64,000 bases of DNA from Kineosporia succinea (GCF_030811555.1 NZ_JAUSQZ010000001.1:7809241-7873240); one strand, 5' to 3'. Positions 9,216 through 18,666 are shown, counted from the stretch's first letter. Notes: generated from the letters alone by a model not told the origin. Made by a program: numbers and translations.

Positions 9216-10808
9216 GTGGGACCCAGTGAGCGCCGTGCCCGGAGCCGGCCGATCGACGCACCGAGACCGGTCCGTCACTCCCGGGCACGCAGGACCACCG
9301 GCCTCGGCAAGGTGGTGCTCGGCACGGTGGTGGTGCTCGTCAGCGGCACGCTCGGCGGCGGTGCGTACGTCTACCAGCACCTGAACGGCAACATCGCCTC
9401 GTCGGCGCTGTTCAGCGGCACGACCGGCAGCGCCGGGGTGCGCAAGGCCGACGAGCAGGGCCGCTTCCCGATCAACGTGCTGGTGATCGGCACCGACTCG
9501 CGCTCGTCGGAGGAGAACTGCAAGCTGGGCGGCGCCTGTGACAACGCCGTCGGCAACGCGGACGTCCAGCTGCTGGTGCACGTGTCGGCCGACCGCTCGA
9601 ACATCACCGCGATGAGCATCCCGCGCGACACGATGACCGACATGCCCGGCTGCAAGGACGCCACGACCGGCGCGACCAGCGAGGCCCACTACGGCCAGAT
9701 CAACTCCAGCCTCAGCTACGGCCCGGGCTGCTCGGTGGCGGCCGTGCACCAGCTCACCGGCGTCACGATCGACCACTTCGTCATGGTCGACTTCGCCGGG
9801 GTCATCGCGATGTCCGACGCCACCGGCGGTGTGCAGGTGTGCGTCAGCGCCGACATCTACGACACGTACTCGCACCTGAAGCTCTCCGAGGGCAAGCACA
9901 CGCTCAAGGGTGAGGGCGCCCTGCAGTTCGTGCGCACGCGGCACGGTTTCGGCGACGGCAGCGATCTGGGACGCACGTACGGCCAGCACGCGTTCCTCTC
10001 GGCGGCCATCCAGTCGCTCAAGGACAAGGGCACCCTGCTGAACCCGACCAAGCTCTACGGCGTGGCCGACGCCGCGACCAAGGCCCTGACCGTGGACGAG
10101 GGCCTGAACAGCATCCCCAAGCTCGTCGACCTCGCCACCGAGTTCAACAAGGTCGACACCGACCGCATCACCTTCACCACGATGCAGACCGCGGCCGACC
10201 CGAACAACTCCAACCGCGTGGTGCCGGCCGAGGCCGCGCAGAAGCTGTTCTCCACGATCGCCGCCGACGAGTCACTGTCGAAGGACCCGGCCACCGCGAC
10301 GGCCACCCCGTCCGCGGCCGCGACCACCGCGTCCGCCGGCGTGGCCACCGACTTCACGGTGAAGGTCCAGAACCACGGCGGCGTGGACGGCCGGGCCGGC
10401 TCGATCACCCAGGTCCTGACCGAGGCGGGCTACGACCGGGCGGTGACCGACGCGTCCGCCGGTGACCTGGAGACCCGCACCGCCGTGCTCTACGCCCAGG
10501 GCCAGGTCGACCAGGCGCGGCAGCTGGCCGCCGACCTGAAGATCCCCTCCTCGCTGCTGCGGCAGAGCACCGACGTCGACGACGTCACGCTGGCGATCGG
10601 CAAGGACTGGTCCGAGGGCGACACCTACCCCCGGACCACCGCCAAGACCCGCAAGGAGGCGCTGGCCGACTCGCACGCCTCCACGGCCAAGAACTCCGGG
10701 TGCGTGCCGGTGAGCACCTACAGGACGGTGAAGTACAACGGTGTGCCGATGACCCCCAGCCAGGCGTACGCGGCGGCGACGACCAAGAAGGACTCGGACT
10801 CCGACTAG
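9216..10808 (+). CDS. LytR-CpsA-Psr (LCP) family cell-wall glycopolymer transferase
   Basis: A 530-residue membrane-anchored enzyme expected to transfer lipid-linked glycopolymers onto peptidoglycan outside the membrane. A basic N-terminus is followed by one membrane segment (about 31-50), the LCP catalytic domain (about 85-250) with INVLVIGTDSRS, MSIPRDTM and the FVRTRHGFGDGSDLGRTYGQ stretch whose Arg residues bind the pyrophosphate lipid, then an Ala/Thr linker and a LytR_C domain (about 375-460, FTVKVQNHGGVDGRAGSITQVL). The start is assigned to GTG 9216. ATG 9208 has better spacing to the GGGAGG site but is in another frame, so the exact N-terminus is uncertain. Confidence 0.92.
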   Translation: MGPSERRARSRPIDAPRPVRHSRARRTTGLGKVVLGTVVVLVSGTLGGGAYVYQHLNGNIASSALFSGTTGSAGVRKADEQGRFPINVLVIGTDSRSSEENCKLGGACDNAVGNADVQLLVHVSADRSNITAMSIPRDTMTDMPGCKDATTGATSEAHYGQINSSLSYGPGCSVAAVHQLTGVTIDHFVMVDFAGVIAMSDATGGVQVCVSADIYDTYSHLKLSEGKHTLKGEGALQFVRTRHGFGDGSDLGRTYGQHAFLSAAIQSLKDKGTLLNPTKLYGVADAATKALTVDEGLNSIPKLVDLATEFNKVDTDRITFTTMQTAADPNNSNRVVPAEAAQKLFSTIAADESLSKDPATATATPSAAATTASAGVATDFTVKVQNHGGVDGRAGSITQVLTEAGYDRAVTDASAGDLETRTAVLYAQGQVDQARQLAADLKIPSSLLRQSTDVDDVTLAIGKDWSEGDTYPRTTAKTRKEALADSHASTAKNSGCVPVSTYRTVKYNGVPMTPSQAYAAATTKKDSDSD

Positions 10809-10830
10809 GCGTCGGTTAGGCTGGCCACGT

Positions 10831-11020
10831 CGCTGGTTCTCCCTGCCATCCAGGCAGGGCGCCGTAAGAGGGAACCCGGTGTGAATCCGGGACTGCCCCG
10901 CAGCGGTGAGTGGGAACGACCGCCGTCATCAGCACTGGGCGCCCGTGGGCACCTGGGAAGCGACGGCCAGTAGGTGCGTTCGTCAGAGCGCGGGCCCACG
11001 AGTCCGAAGACCTGCCAGTG
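10831..11020 (+). promoter_or_regulatory. Cobalamin (B12) riboswitch aptamer
   Basis: The leader has the conserved core of adenosylcobalamin aptamers: AGAGGGAACCCGGTG, GAATCCGGGACTG, CCGCAGCGGTGAG, TGGGAAGCGACGGCCAGTAGG and the B12 box AGTCCGAAGACCTGCC (11001-11016). A closing P1 helix can form between CGCTGG (10831-10836) and CCAGTG (11015-11020). It precedes metE, the cobalamin-independent methionine synthase, so B12 should switch metE off. Confidence 0.93.
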
Positions 11021-11151
11021 ATGCCGTGGGCCCACCGTGCCCTCGGGTTTCCGGTGACCCCGTGGGACGGTCGGCGAGACGGCGATCCGCCGTGCGTGCG
11101 CCCCCTCCTGCCCGGTCACCGGTGAAGACCGAGCTCGCGAGGAGAGAGCAC
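11021..11151 (+). promoter_or_regulatory. Expression platform between the B12 aptamer and metE
   Basis: Several mutually exclusive pairings are visible. GGGCCCACG (10992-11000, inside the aptamer) complements CGTGGGCCC (11025-11033). CCGGTGACC (11051-11059) complements GGTCACCGG (11114-11122). CTCCT (11105-11109) complements AGGAG (11140-11144), the metE ribosome-binding site. This fits translational control by ribosome-site sequestration. Confidence 0.5.
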
Positions 11152-13455
11152 GTGACCAGCAGCAGTTTCCGTGGCAGTCCCCTGCCCGCAACCCTTCTCG
11201 GCCATCCCCGGATCGGTCGCAACCGCGCGACGAAGAAGGCGATCGAGGCCTACTGGCGCGGCGAGCTGAGCGCCGAGAACCTTCGTCGCACCGTCGTCGA
11301 CGAGCGCCGCGCGGTGTTCGAGACCCTGAAGTCGGCCGGGCTCACCGAGGTTCCCAGCAACGACTTCTCGCTCTACGACCAGGTGCTCGACACCCTCGTC
11401 ATGGTCGGCGCCGTGCCCGCCCGGCACCGCGATCTGGGCCTGGACGACCTGGACACCTACTTCGCCATGGCCCGGGGCACCGCCGACGTGGCGCCGCTCG
11501 AGATGACCAAGTGGTTCGACACCAACTACCACTACCTGGTGCCCGAACTCGGCCCGGACACCGAGTTCACCCTCGATGCGGCCAAACCGCTGCAGGAGTA
11601 CCGCCAGGCCCGCACGCTCGGGCTGGACGCGCGGCCGGTGCTCGTCGGGCCGCTCACGTTCCTGCGCCTGGCCAAGGCCGCGCCCGGGGTGGCCGGGGGC
11701 TTCGACCCGGTCTCGCTCGTCGACCGTCTGCTGCCCGTGTACGAGCAGGCCCTGGCCGAGCTGGCCGCCGCCGGGGTGAACTGGGTGCAGCTCGACGAAC
11801 CGGTTCTGGTGCAGGACCAGCCGCCGGCGGTGCTGGCGGCCGCCCGCACCGCGTTGCAGCGTCTCGGGGAGGCCACGAACCGCCCCAAGATCCTGGTGGC
11901 CACCTACTTCGGGCTGGTGCGCGAGGCCCTGCCGATCCTGCGCGAGGCGCCCGTCGAGGGCATCGCCCTCGACCTGTCCGGGGACTGGGCCGAGGCGAAC
12001 CTGCACGAACTCGCCGCCGTGGGTGGGCTTCCCGGCAAGCGGCTGGTCGCCGGGGTGATCGACGGCCGCAACGTCTGGGCCGCCGACCTGCGCGCCCAGC
12101 TGGCCCGGCTGGCCACGCTGCACGCCCTGGCCGACGAGATCGTGGTCGCGCCGTCCTGCTCGCTCCTGCACGTGCCGCTCGACGTGAGCCTGGAGACCGG
12201 GCTCGACCACGACGTCCGCCGCTGGTTCGCCTTCGCCCGCCAGAAGATCGACGAGGTGGCCACCCTGGCCCGGGGCATCACCGCCGGGACGGCCACCATC
12301 GAGGCCGAACTGCGGGACAACGACGAGGTTCTCGCCCACCGGGCGGCCTCACCCATCACCCACGACCCGGCCGTGCGCGAAAGGGTCAGGGCCACGACGG
12401 GGGACGACGAACACCGGGCCACGCCCTACGCCGACCGGGCGCCGCGGCAGGCCGAGCGCCTCGGGCTGCCGAACCTGCCGACGACCACGATCGGCTCGTT
12501 CCCGCAGACGCCGGCGCTGCGCTCGGCGCGGGCCCGGTTCCGCCGCGGTGACCTCGACCGGGCCTGGTACACCGCGCGGATGCGGGCCGAGGTGGATCAC
12601 GTCATCCGCCTGCAGGAGACCCTCGGCCTGGACGTGCTCGTGCACGGCGAGCCCGAACGCAACGACATGGTGCAGTATTTCGCCGAGCAGCTCACCGGTT
12701 TCGTGACCACGCAGCACGGCTGGGTGCAGTCGTACGGAACCCGCTACGTGCGTCCGCCGGTCGTCGTCGGTGACGTCTCGCGGCCCGCCCCGATGACGGT
12801 GGAGTGGACGTCGTACGCCCAGTCGCTCACGCCGAAGCCGGTCAAGGGCATGCTCACCGGCCCGGTGACGATGCTGTGCTGGTCGTTCGTGCGGGACGAC
12901 CAGCCGCTGGAGCAGACCGCCCGGCAGGTCGCGCTGGCCCTGCGCGACGAGGTGACCGATCTCGAGAACGCCGGTACCGCGGTGATTCAGGTCGACGAGC
13001 CCGCGCTGCGCGAGGGGCTGCCGCTACGGGCGGCCGAGCGGCCGGAGTACCTGCGCTGGGCCACGGCCGCGTTCCGGCTGGCGACCGGCGGGGTACGCGA
13101 CGACACCCAGGTGCACACCCACATGTGCTACGCCGAGTTCGGCGAGATCCTCTCCGCCGTCATCGATCTCGACACCGACGTGATCAGCCTGGAGGGTGCC
13201 CGCTCGCACCTGTCGATCGCGGCCGACCTGTCCGGGGCCGGGTATCCCTCGGGGGTCGGGCCGGGTGTCTACGACATCCACTCCCCCCGGGTGCCGGACC
13301 GCGCCGAGCTCACCGGGATGCTGCGCCGGGCGCTGGAGCACGTTCCGGCCGGGCGCCTGTGGGTGAACCCGGACTGCGGGCTGAAGACGCGCGACGAGGC
13401 GGAGGTGAAGGCGTCGCTGGCCAACCTGGTCGCCGCGGCGGAGAGCCTGCGGTGA
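11152..13455 (+). CDS. metE: 5-methyltetrahydropteroyltriglutamate-homocysteine methyltransferase (cobalamin-independent methionine synthase)
   Basis: A 767-residue cytosolic enzyme that makes methionine from homocysteine and methyl-tetrahydrofolate-polyglutamate without B12. The length is normal for MetE. It has the N-terminal (about 10-330) and catalytic C-terminal (about 430-760) barrels. Zinc ligands are visible in VHTHMCYAEFGE (His and Cys) and in NPDCGLKTR near the end, and LPTTTIGSFPQT opens the catalytic domain. The start at GTG 11152 has AGGAG seven bases upstream. It is controlled by the cobalamin riboswitch, which implies the cell also has or can use a B12-dependent MetH. Confidence 0.97.
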   Translation: MTSSSFRGSPLPATLLGHPRIGRNRATKKAIEAYWRGELSAENLRRTVVDERRAVFETLKSAGLTEVPSNDFSLYDQVLDTLVMVGAVPARHRDLGLDDLDTYFAMARGTADVAPLEMTKWFDTNYHYLVPELGPDTEFTLDAAKPLQEYRQARTLGLDARPVLVGPLTFLRLAKAAPGVAGGFDPVSLVDRLLPVYEQALAELAAAGVNWVQLDEPVLVQDQPPAVLAAARTALQRLGEATNRPKILVATYFGLVREALPILREAPVEGIALDLSGDWAEANLHELAAVGGLPGKRLVAGVIDGRNVWAADLRAQLARLATLHALADEIVVAPSCSLLHVPLDVSLETGLDHDVRRWFAFARQKIDEVATLARGITAGTATIEAELRDNDEVLAHRAASPITHDPAVRERVRATTGDDEHRATPYADRAPRQAERLGLPNLPTTTIGSFPQTPALRSARARFRRGDLDRAWYTARMRAEVDHVIRLQETLGLDVLVHGEPERNDMVQYFAEQLTGFVTTQHGWVQSYGTRYVRPPVVVGDVSRPAPMTVEWTSYAQSLTPKPVKGMLTGPVTMLCWSFVRDDQPLEQTARQVALALRDEVTDLENAGTAVIQVDEPALREGLPLRAAERPEYLRWATAAFRLATGGVRDDTQVHTHMCYAEFGEILSAVIDLDTDVISLEGARSHLSIAADLSGAGYPSGVGPGVYDIHSPRVPDRAELTGMLRRALEHVPAGRLWVNPDCGLKTRDEAEVKASLANLVAAAESLR

Positions 13456-13491
13456 GCTGATTCCTGCCCGATCGCGCGTCTGCTCGTGCCC

Positions 13492-14559
13492 TCAGCCGAG
13501 CTTGCCGTCCACTTCCGGCACCAGCGTCTCGAGCAGCCAGGTCTGTGAGAGCACGCTGGGCCGGTCGAGGGCCTGCAGGTAGGGCTTCTCGGGGTCCGGG
13601 GACAGCGTGATCACGTGGCCGTCGCGCACGGCGGGCACGGCCAGGAAGTTCTTGTCCTCCAGAACGGGCCGCCGGGCGTTGGTCTCGTCCACCACGACCA
13701 GATCGGCGTCGAAGACCTTCAGGTTCCGGGCCGGCACCTCGACCTGGTCGGGCTCGTAGCCCAGATCGGTGTCGGCGGTGCTGGCCAGGTCCTGGAAGGC
13801 CGGGTTGGGCCGGAACCCCAGGTCGAGGAAGAACTTCAGCCGGTCGATCGCGAAGATCTGCCCGAACCAGGTGGTCTCGATGCGCTGACCGACCGAGACG
13901 ATGGCGCCCTTGAACTCCGGGTGGTCCCGCACGGTGGACGCGCGGGTCGCCTCGAGGTCGTCGAGCAGCTTCTGCCCCTGCTGGGGGATCCCGAGCACGC
14001 GGGCGACCGTGAGGGTCTGCTCGGCCATGGTCGGGACGTAGAACTCGCCCGCGCCCCTGGGGGCGGCGATGACCGGCGCGATCTTCGACAGGCCCTGGTA
14101 GCGCTCGGAATCGTCGTGCAGCCCGGTCTCGACGATCAGGTCGGGCCTGAGCTTGGCGACCTCGGCGACCTGGTCGTAGTCGGCGTCCATCTGCGGGCTG
14201 GGGATGAGCGTGGGCCGGGACTCGAGGCGGTCCTCGGCCCAGGGCCCGGTGCCCAGGTTCCCGAGCTCCTCCCAGGCCGTCATCGCGATCGGCGTGACCC
14301 CGAGGGCCAGCAGGGCGTCGGCGTCGCCGCGGCCGAGCGCGACGACCCGCCGGGGCTGCTGCTTCACGGTGACGTCGCCGTACCGGCCCTCGAACGTCAC
14401 CGGGAACTCGGCTTCGGGGGCCGCCGAGACCGCGACCGGGCCGATGGGCGAGGCGTCACCGGGCTGGATCTGGCCGTCGCGGCTGTCCGAGCAGGCGGCC
14501 AGCCCGGCGGCCAGCACGACGGCGACGAGCACGGCCGTCGTCCGTTTCGGGCGATTCAT
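13492..14559 (-). CDS. Iron-siderophore ABC transporter substrate-binding lipoprotein
   Basis: A 355-residue FecB/FepB-like protein that should bind ferric siderophores at the outer face of the membrane. Residues 1 to about 22 form a lipoprotein signal ending in the lipobox LAAC. The mature part has the two-lobed class III fold, with VVALGRGDADALLALGVTPIAM, RPDLIVETGLHD and DADLVVVDETN. No permease or ATPase gene is adjacent, so it must work with a transporter encoded elsewhere. It is convergent with metE and divergent from the mannosyltransferase gene. No clear iron box was seen upstream. Confidence 0.88.
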   Translation of the reverse strand: MNRPKRTTAVLVAVVLAAGLAACSDSRDGQIQPGDASPIGPVAVSAAPEAEFPVTFEGRYGDVTVKQQPRRVVALGRGDADALLALGVTPIAMTAWEELGNLGTGPWAEDRLESRPTLIPSPQMDADYDQVAEVAKLRPDLIVETGLHDDSERYQGLSKIAPVIAAPRGAGEFYVPTMAEQTLTVARVLGIPQQGQKLLDDLEATRASTVRDHPEFKGAIVSVGQRIETTWFGQIFAIDRLKFFLDLGFRPNPAFQDLASTADTDLGYEPDQVEVPARNLKVFDADLVVVDETNARRPVLEDKNFLAVPAVRDGHVITLSPDPEKPYLQALDRPSVLSQTWLLETLVPEVDGKLG

Positions 14560-14654
14560 GACCAGGAGGGTAGTTCACCCGAGGGCAGCGTCCGACGGGT
14601 GCGAGTGCCCGGGCCGGGTGCCCCTGCCCAGGCGAGCGCGAGAACTCGACCAGG

Positions 14655-16139
14655 GTGACCCAGGTCACATCGCTTCGGGAATCCCTGGCGCCGGTGGCCG
14701 GCGTCTTGAGAACCATGCTGCTCGAACTCGGGTACGAGACCACTGCCGTCCACGACACCACCCGCCGCGAGGCGCCGGTGCGCCGCTGGCTCGTCATGGC
14801 TGCGACCGGTTGTGCCGCAACAACTGTGCTGACGCTCGCCACCTCCGGCCTGCTGCCCGGCCCGACCCTGACGACGGCCGTGAGCGTCGTCGCGATGGGC
14901 CTGCTGGTGCTGGCCTGGCTGGGCCTGGGCCGCGACCTCCAGCACCTGACAACCCGCCGTCTGTACGCGATCACGGCCGCCTGGTCGGTTCCGCTGCTCG
15001 CCGCGCGACCGCTGTTCAGCAACGACGTGTGGAGTTACGTCGCGCAGGGCCTGACCGCGGCGCGGGGCCTGGACCCCTACCGCCTCGGCCCGGCGCAGGC
15101 GCTGGACCCCTCGTCCGAGGTGGTCGGGCACGTGAGTCACTACTGGCTCGACACCCCGGCGCCCTACGGCCCGGCCTGGATGCTGCTCTCGCGGCTGGCC
15201 GGGCTGGTCGCGGGCGAGAACCTGGTGCTGAGCGTGGTGCTGTACCGGCTGCTGGTGGTGGCCGGGGTCGTGCTGATCGCCTGGTCGCTGCCCTTCCTGG
15301 CGCGGCGCTCGGGAACCGCTGCGGGAACGGCCCTCTGGCTGGGCCTGGCCAACCCGCTCGTGCTGTGGCACCTCGTCGCCGGCGTGCACAACGACGCGCT
15401 GATGCTGGGTCTCATGCTGGCCGGAATGCGCCTGGTGCTCACCGGTCTCGAAACCCGGCCCGCCCACGGCCGTCTGGCCGCCGGGGCCGGGATGATCACG
15501 CTCGCCGCCTCGGTCAAGATCGTCGCCGCCGCCGCCCTGCTGGGCCTGTGCCTGGTGGCCGTGCGCCGCTGCGCCCGGCCGGTGCCCGCGATCGCGCTGA
15601 TGGTCTCGGTGTTCGCGGCCGTCACCGTGATCCTCTCGGCCCTGACCGGTTTCGGCTGGGTGACGGCCCCGTTCACCGCGACCACGTCGGTCTACAGCTG
15701 GATGTCGCCCACCACCCTGACCGGCCTGCTCGTGGGCTTCTTCCACTCCGGGCTCACCGCCTCGGCGGTCTCCGCGGCCAACCTGCTCGGCCTGATCATC
15801 GCCACACCGGTCGTGATCCGGCTCCTGCTGGGCCTGCGGGACGGGATGGACCCGGTGCGCGGCATCGGCCTGCTGTTCGTCGTCACGCTGCTGGCCAGCC
15901 CGGTGGTGCAGCCCTGGTACCTGCTGTGGGCGCTGCTGCCGCTGGCCGCGAGCGCCGCCGGTGACCGGGCCGCGCGTCCGCTGGTGATCTTCAGCGCGGT
16001 GACGGCGATGGTGCTGCCGCCGTTCGTGACCGGGGGCGTGAGCCTGGGGATCGGTTACGCCGCAGCGGTGCTCGCGCTGGGGGCGGGGCTGTGGATGCTG
16101 CGCCGCACCGGACGGCTGCTGGTGCTGCAGACCGCATGA
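14655..16139 (+). CDS. mptB: Polyprenol-phosphomannose-dependent alpha-1,6-mannosyltransferase (MptB-like GT-C)
   Basis: A 494-residue integral membrane glycosyltransferase with about 12-13 predicted membrane helices. The large extracytoplasmic loop after the first helices carries RPLFSNDVWSYVAQG, in which the Asp of the ND pair is the GT-C catalytic/acceptor motif, and YGPAWMLLSRLAG follows. MptB proteins extend lipomannan/lipoglycan backbones in actinobacteria. The GTG at 14655 lies in the palindrome GTGACC-ca-GGTCAC, which might be an operator; ATG 14715 is an alternative start. The stop overlaps the next gene's ATG, so the two are translationally coupled. Confidence 0.8.
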   Translation: MTQVTSLRESLAPVAGVLRTMLLELGYETTAVHDTTRREAPVRRWLVMAATGCAATTVLTLATSGLLPGPTLTTAVSVVAMGLLVLAWLGLGRDLQHLTTRRLYAITAAWSVPLLAARPLFSNDVWSYVAQGLTAARGLDPYRLGPAQALDPSSEVVGHVSHYWLDTPAPYGPAWMLLSRLAGLVAGENLVLSVVLYRLLVVAGVVLIAWSLPFLARRSGTAAGTALWLGLANPLVLWHLVAGVHNDALMLGLMLAGMRLVLTGLETRPAHGRLAAGAGMITLAASVKIVAAAALLGLCLVAVRRCARPVPAIALMVSVFAAVTVILSALTGFGWVTAPFTATTSVYSWMSPTTLTGLLVGFFHSGLTASAVSAANLLGLIIATPVVIRLLLGLRDGMDPVRGIGLLFVVTLLASPVVQPWYLLWALLPLAASAAGDRAARPLVIFSAVTAMVLPPFVTGGVSLGIGYAAAVLALGAGLWMLRRTGRLLVLQTA

Positions 16140-18109
16140 GGTGGCTCGGGGTTCTCGGGGTGACGCTCGGGCTGTTGCTGACCGGGGGCGGTTCGGCCCG
16201 GGCCGAGCCGTCTCCCGGGCCGGTGGTGCTGATCGGCACCGGGAGCCTGCGCTGGGACCAGGTCACGGCCGCCCAGCCGACGCTGAACACGCTGCGGGAG
16301 AACGGTTCCAGCGGGTGGATGGTGGTCCGGAGTGTGCGCGCCGTCACCTGCCCGGTGGACGGCTGGCTGGCGATCTCGGCCGGGTCGCGGGCGGCGGACG
16401 CGGAGTGCGGGCAGCCGCAGGTGCGGGTGCCGTCCGAGGGCGGGCCGGGGCGGGTGACCGGCTGGCCGCGTTACCTCGACCAGGCCGCCCGCGACGACTA
16501 CGACGCCCGGCCGGGCCTTCTCGGCGAGACGCTGGCCGCCCACGGGGTGAGCACGGCAGCCGTCGGGCCGGGGGCGGCCGTCGCACTGGCGGACGCGGAC
16601 GGCCGGGTGCCGCACGTGATGCGCGACGTGCCGGCCGCCGTGGCCACGGATCCGGACGTGCTGGTGGTGGATCTGGCCCCGGAGGGCAGCACTCCGGTCG
16701 CGGCGCTCGAGAAGCGGCTCTCGGCAACCCTGAACGCGCTGCCCACGAACGCCACCGTGATGGTGGCGTCCCCGCACGACGCGGGCACCTCGTCCCGGCT
16801 CCGGCTCGTGTCGGTGACCGGCGGCAGCTACGGGAATTCGCTGCTGGGCAGCGCCTCGACCCGGCAGGACGCTCTGGTGCAGACCACCGATCTGCTCCCG
16901 ACGATCCTGGAGCTGGCCGGGGTGCCGGTGCCCGTGAGTGCCGTCGGGGCGCCGATGCGCCCGGTAAACGCCGCACCGCGCACGCTCGCCGACCTCGACG
17001 CCGCGTCGGAGGCGATCGGCCCGGTGGTGGTGCCGTTCTTCGCCGGGCTGGTGGGTACCCAGGTGCTGGTCTACGGCCTGGCGTGGTGGCGCGGGCGCCG
17101 GGTGCCGTACCGGACGGCGATCGCGTTCGCCTGCGTTCCGGCCGCGACGTTCCTGGCGAACGAGATTGCCTGGTGGCGCTTTCCGGTGCCGAGCCTGGCC
17201 CTGTGCCTGGCGGTTCTGGTCTGGGTGCTGCCGATGGCCGTCATCGCCCTGGCCGGGCCCTGGCGGCACACGCTGCTGGGGCCGCCCGGCGTGGTGGCGG
17301 CGATGAGTGCGCTGGTGCTGGCCCGGGACGCGCTGAGTGGTTCGCCGCTGGCGCTCTCGAGCCTGCTGGGTCTGCAGCCGGTGATCGGGGGCCGCTTCCA
17401 CGGTTTCGGCAATCCGGCGTTCGCGGTGTTCGCGACCGCGGCCCTGGTGAGCGCGGTCGCGCTGGCCGACGTGCTGCCGACGAGGCGGGGCCGGGTGCTC
17501 GCGGTGGGGGCGGTCGGGATCGCGGCGGTGGTCGTGGACGGTGCTCCCGGTCTGGGCAGTGACTTCGGTGGGCCGCCGGCGCTCGTGCCCGCGTTCGCCG
17601 TGCTGGGCCTGCTGGTCGCCGGGGTGCGGGTGACCGGGCGCCGGCTGCTGCTGGTCGGGGTGGGCACGCTCGGGCTGGTGACGGTCGCCGCGGGGGCGGA
17701 CTGGATGCGGGAACCGGGCAGCCGTACGCACCTGGGCCGGTTCGCGCAGACGGTGATCGACGGCGGGGCGCTGCCGGTGATCACGCGCAAGGCCGAGCTG
17801 AACCTGCACATCCTGCTCACGACATACCTGGTGGTGCTGGTGCCGGCCGTGGTGGTGCTCGTGGCGCACCGGCTGGCGCGGGGCCACCGGATGCTGCCGG
17901 CCGGGCCGCCGGCGTTGCGGGCCGGGCTGATCGCGTTCGGGGTCCTCGCGGTGATCGGTTCGCTGGTCAACGACTCGGGGGCGACGGTCGCGACCGACGC
18001 CTGCCTGCTGATGGCGCCCCTGATGGCCACCACCCACAGCCGGATGTGTGCCACATCACATCCGGATCGCAATCCCTCCGGCACCGTCGCCTCGTCTGGC
18101 GGGAGGTGA
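16136..18109 (+). CDS. Membrane protein with alkaline-phosphatase-like extracytoplasmic domain
   Basis: A 657-residue protein with a signal peptide (MRWLGVLGVTLGLLLTGGGSARA), an extracytoplasmic domain of about 270 residues and then about ten membrane helices (310-640). The outer domain has features of the alkaline-phosphatase/sulfatase superfamily, such as VLIGTGSLRW, ATVMVASPHDAG and a terminal TTDLLPTILELAGVPVP as in many phosphodiesterase-like members, but it is divergent and I do not see a full metal-ligand set. It starts inside the mptB stop (ATGA), suggesting a shared role in envelope glycolipid or polymer metabolism. Confidence 0.65.
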   Translation: MRWLGVLGVTLGLLLTGGGSARAEPSPGPVVLIGTGSLRWDQVTAAQPTLNTLRENGSSGWMVVRSVRAVTCPVDGWLAISAGSRAADAECGQPQVRVPSEGGPGRVTGWPRYLDQAARDDYDARPGLLGETLAAHGVSTAAVGPGAAVALADADGRVPHVMRDVPAAVATDPDVLVVDLAPEGSTPVAALEKRLSATLNALPTNATVMVASPHDAGTSSRLRLVSVTGGSYGNSLLGSASTRQDALVQTTDLLPTILELAGVPVPVSAVGAPMRPVNAAPRTLADLDAASEAIGPVVVPFFAGLVGTQVLVYGLAWWRGRRVPYRTAIAFACVPAATFLANEIAWWRFPVPSLALCLAVLVWVLPMAVIALAGPWRHTLLGPPGVVAAMSALVLARDALSGSPLALSSLLGLQPVIGGRFHGFGNPAFAVFATAALVSAVALADVLPTRRGRVLAVGAVGIAAVVVDGAPGLGSDFGGPPALVPAFAVLGLLVAGVRVTGRRLLLVGVGTLGLVTVAAGADWMREPGSRTHLGRFAQTVIDGGALPVITRKAELNLHILLTTYLVVLVPAVVVLVAHRLARGHRMLPAGPPALRAGLIAFGVLAVIGSLVNDSGATVATDACLLMAPLMATTHSRMCATSHPDRNPSGTVASSGGR

Positions 18110-18126
18110 AACGGCAACCTGGAGCG

Positions 18127-18666
18127 ATGGGCGACGCGGCGCTGCTCCGTCGCGTCAGCCGGGGCGACCGCGCGGCCTTCGACGAGCTGTACCGGCGCAC
18201 CTCCCCCTGGCTGCTGGTGCGGCTGCGCCGGCGCTGCAGCGACGACGACCTGGTGGCGGAGGTCCTGCAGGACACCTACCTGGCCGTCTGGCGGGCGGCG
18301 GGGTCCTTCTCCGGCCGGTCCGACGGCGAGGACACCTCGGCGGGCTGGCTGTGGACGATCGCCTCGCACCGGCTCGTCGACGCCTTCCGGCGGCGCGCGC
18401 GGCACGCGGCCGAGACCCCGACCGAGGAGGAGCCGCTGGTCGCCACCGAACCGGCGGCCGAGGACGTGGTGCTCCGGGGCCACGTGTCCGGCGAGATGGA
18501 ACAGGCGCTGCTCGCGCTGCCGCCGGAACTGCGGCAGGTCCTGTCCCACATGGTGCTCGACGGCCTGACCGCACGAGAGACGTCCGTGATGCTCGGCGTG
18601 GCCGAGGGCACGGTGAAGACCCGGGTCCGGCGGGCACGCCTGGCCCTCAGGGAGGCACTGTCATGA
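18127..18666 (+). CDS. ECF-type RNA polymerase sigma factor
   Basis: A 179-residue sigma factor with only regions 2 and 4. Region 2 (about 10-85) includes GDRAAFDELYRRTSPWLL, AEVLQDTYLAVWRAAGSF and GWLWTIASHRLVDAFRRRARH. Region 4 (about 120-178) has LPPELRQVLSHMVLDGLTARETSVMLGVAEGTVKTRVRRARLALRE. ATG 18127 fits the family's N-terminus. The strong GGGAGGTGA at 18101-18109 is 17 bases upstream, so GTG 18106 or another start is not excluded. The stop overlaps the anti-sigma start, the standard coupling of an ECF sigma with its inhibitor. Confidence 0.92.
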   Translation: MGDAALLRRVSRGDRAAFDELYRRTSPWLLVRLRRRCSDDDLVAEVLQDTYLAVWRAAGSFSGRSDGEDTSAGWLWTIASHRLVDAFRRRARHAAETPTEEEPLVATEPAAEDVVLRGHVSGEMEQALLALPPELRQVLSHMVLDGLTARETSVMLGVAEGTVKTRVRRARLALREALS

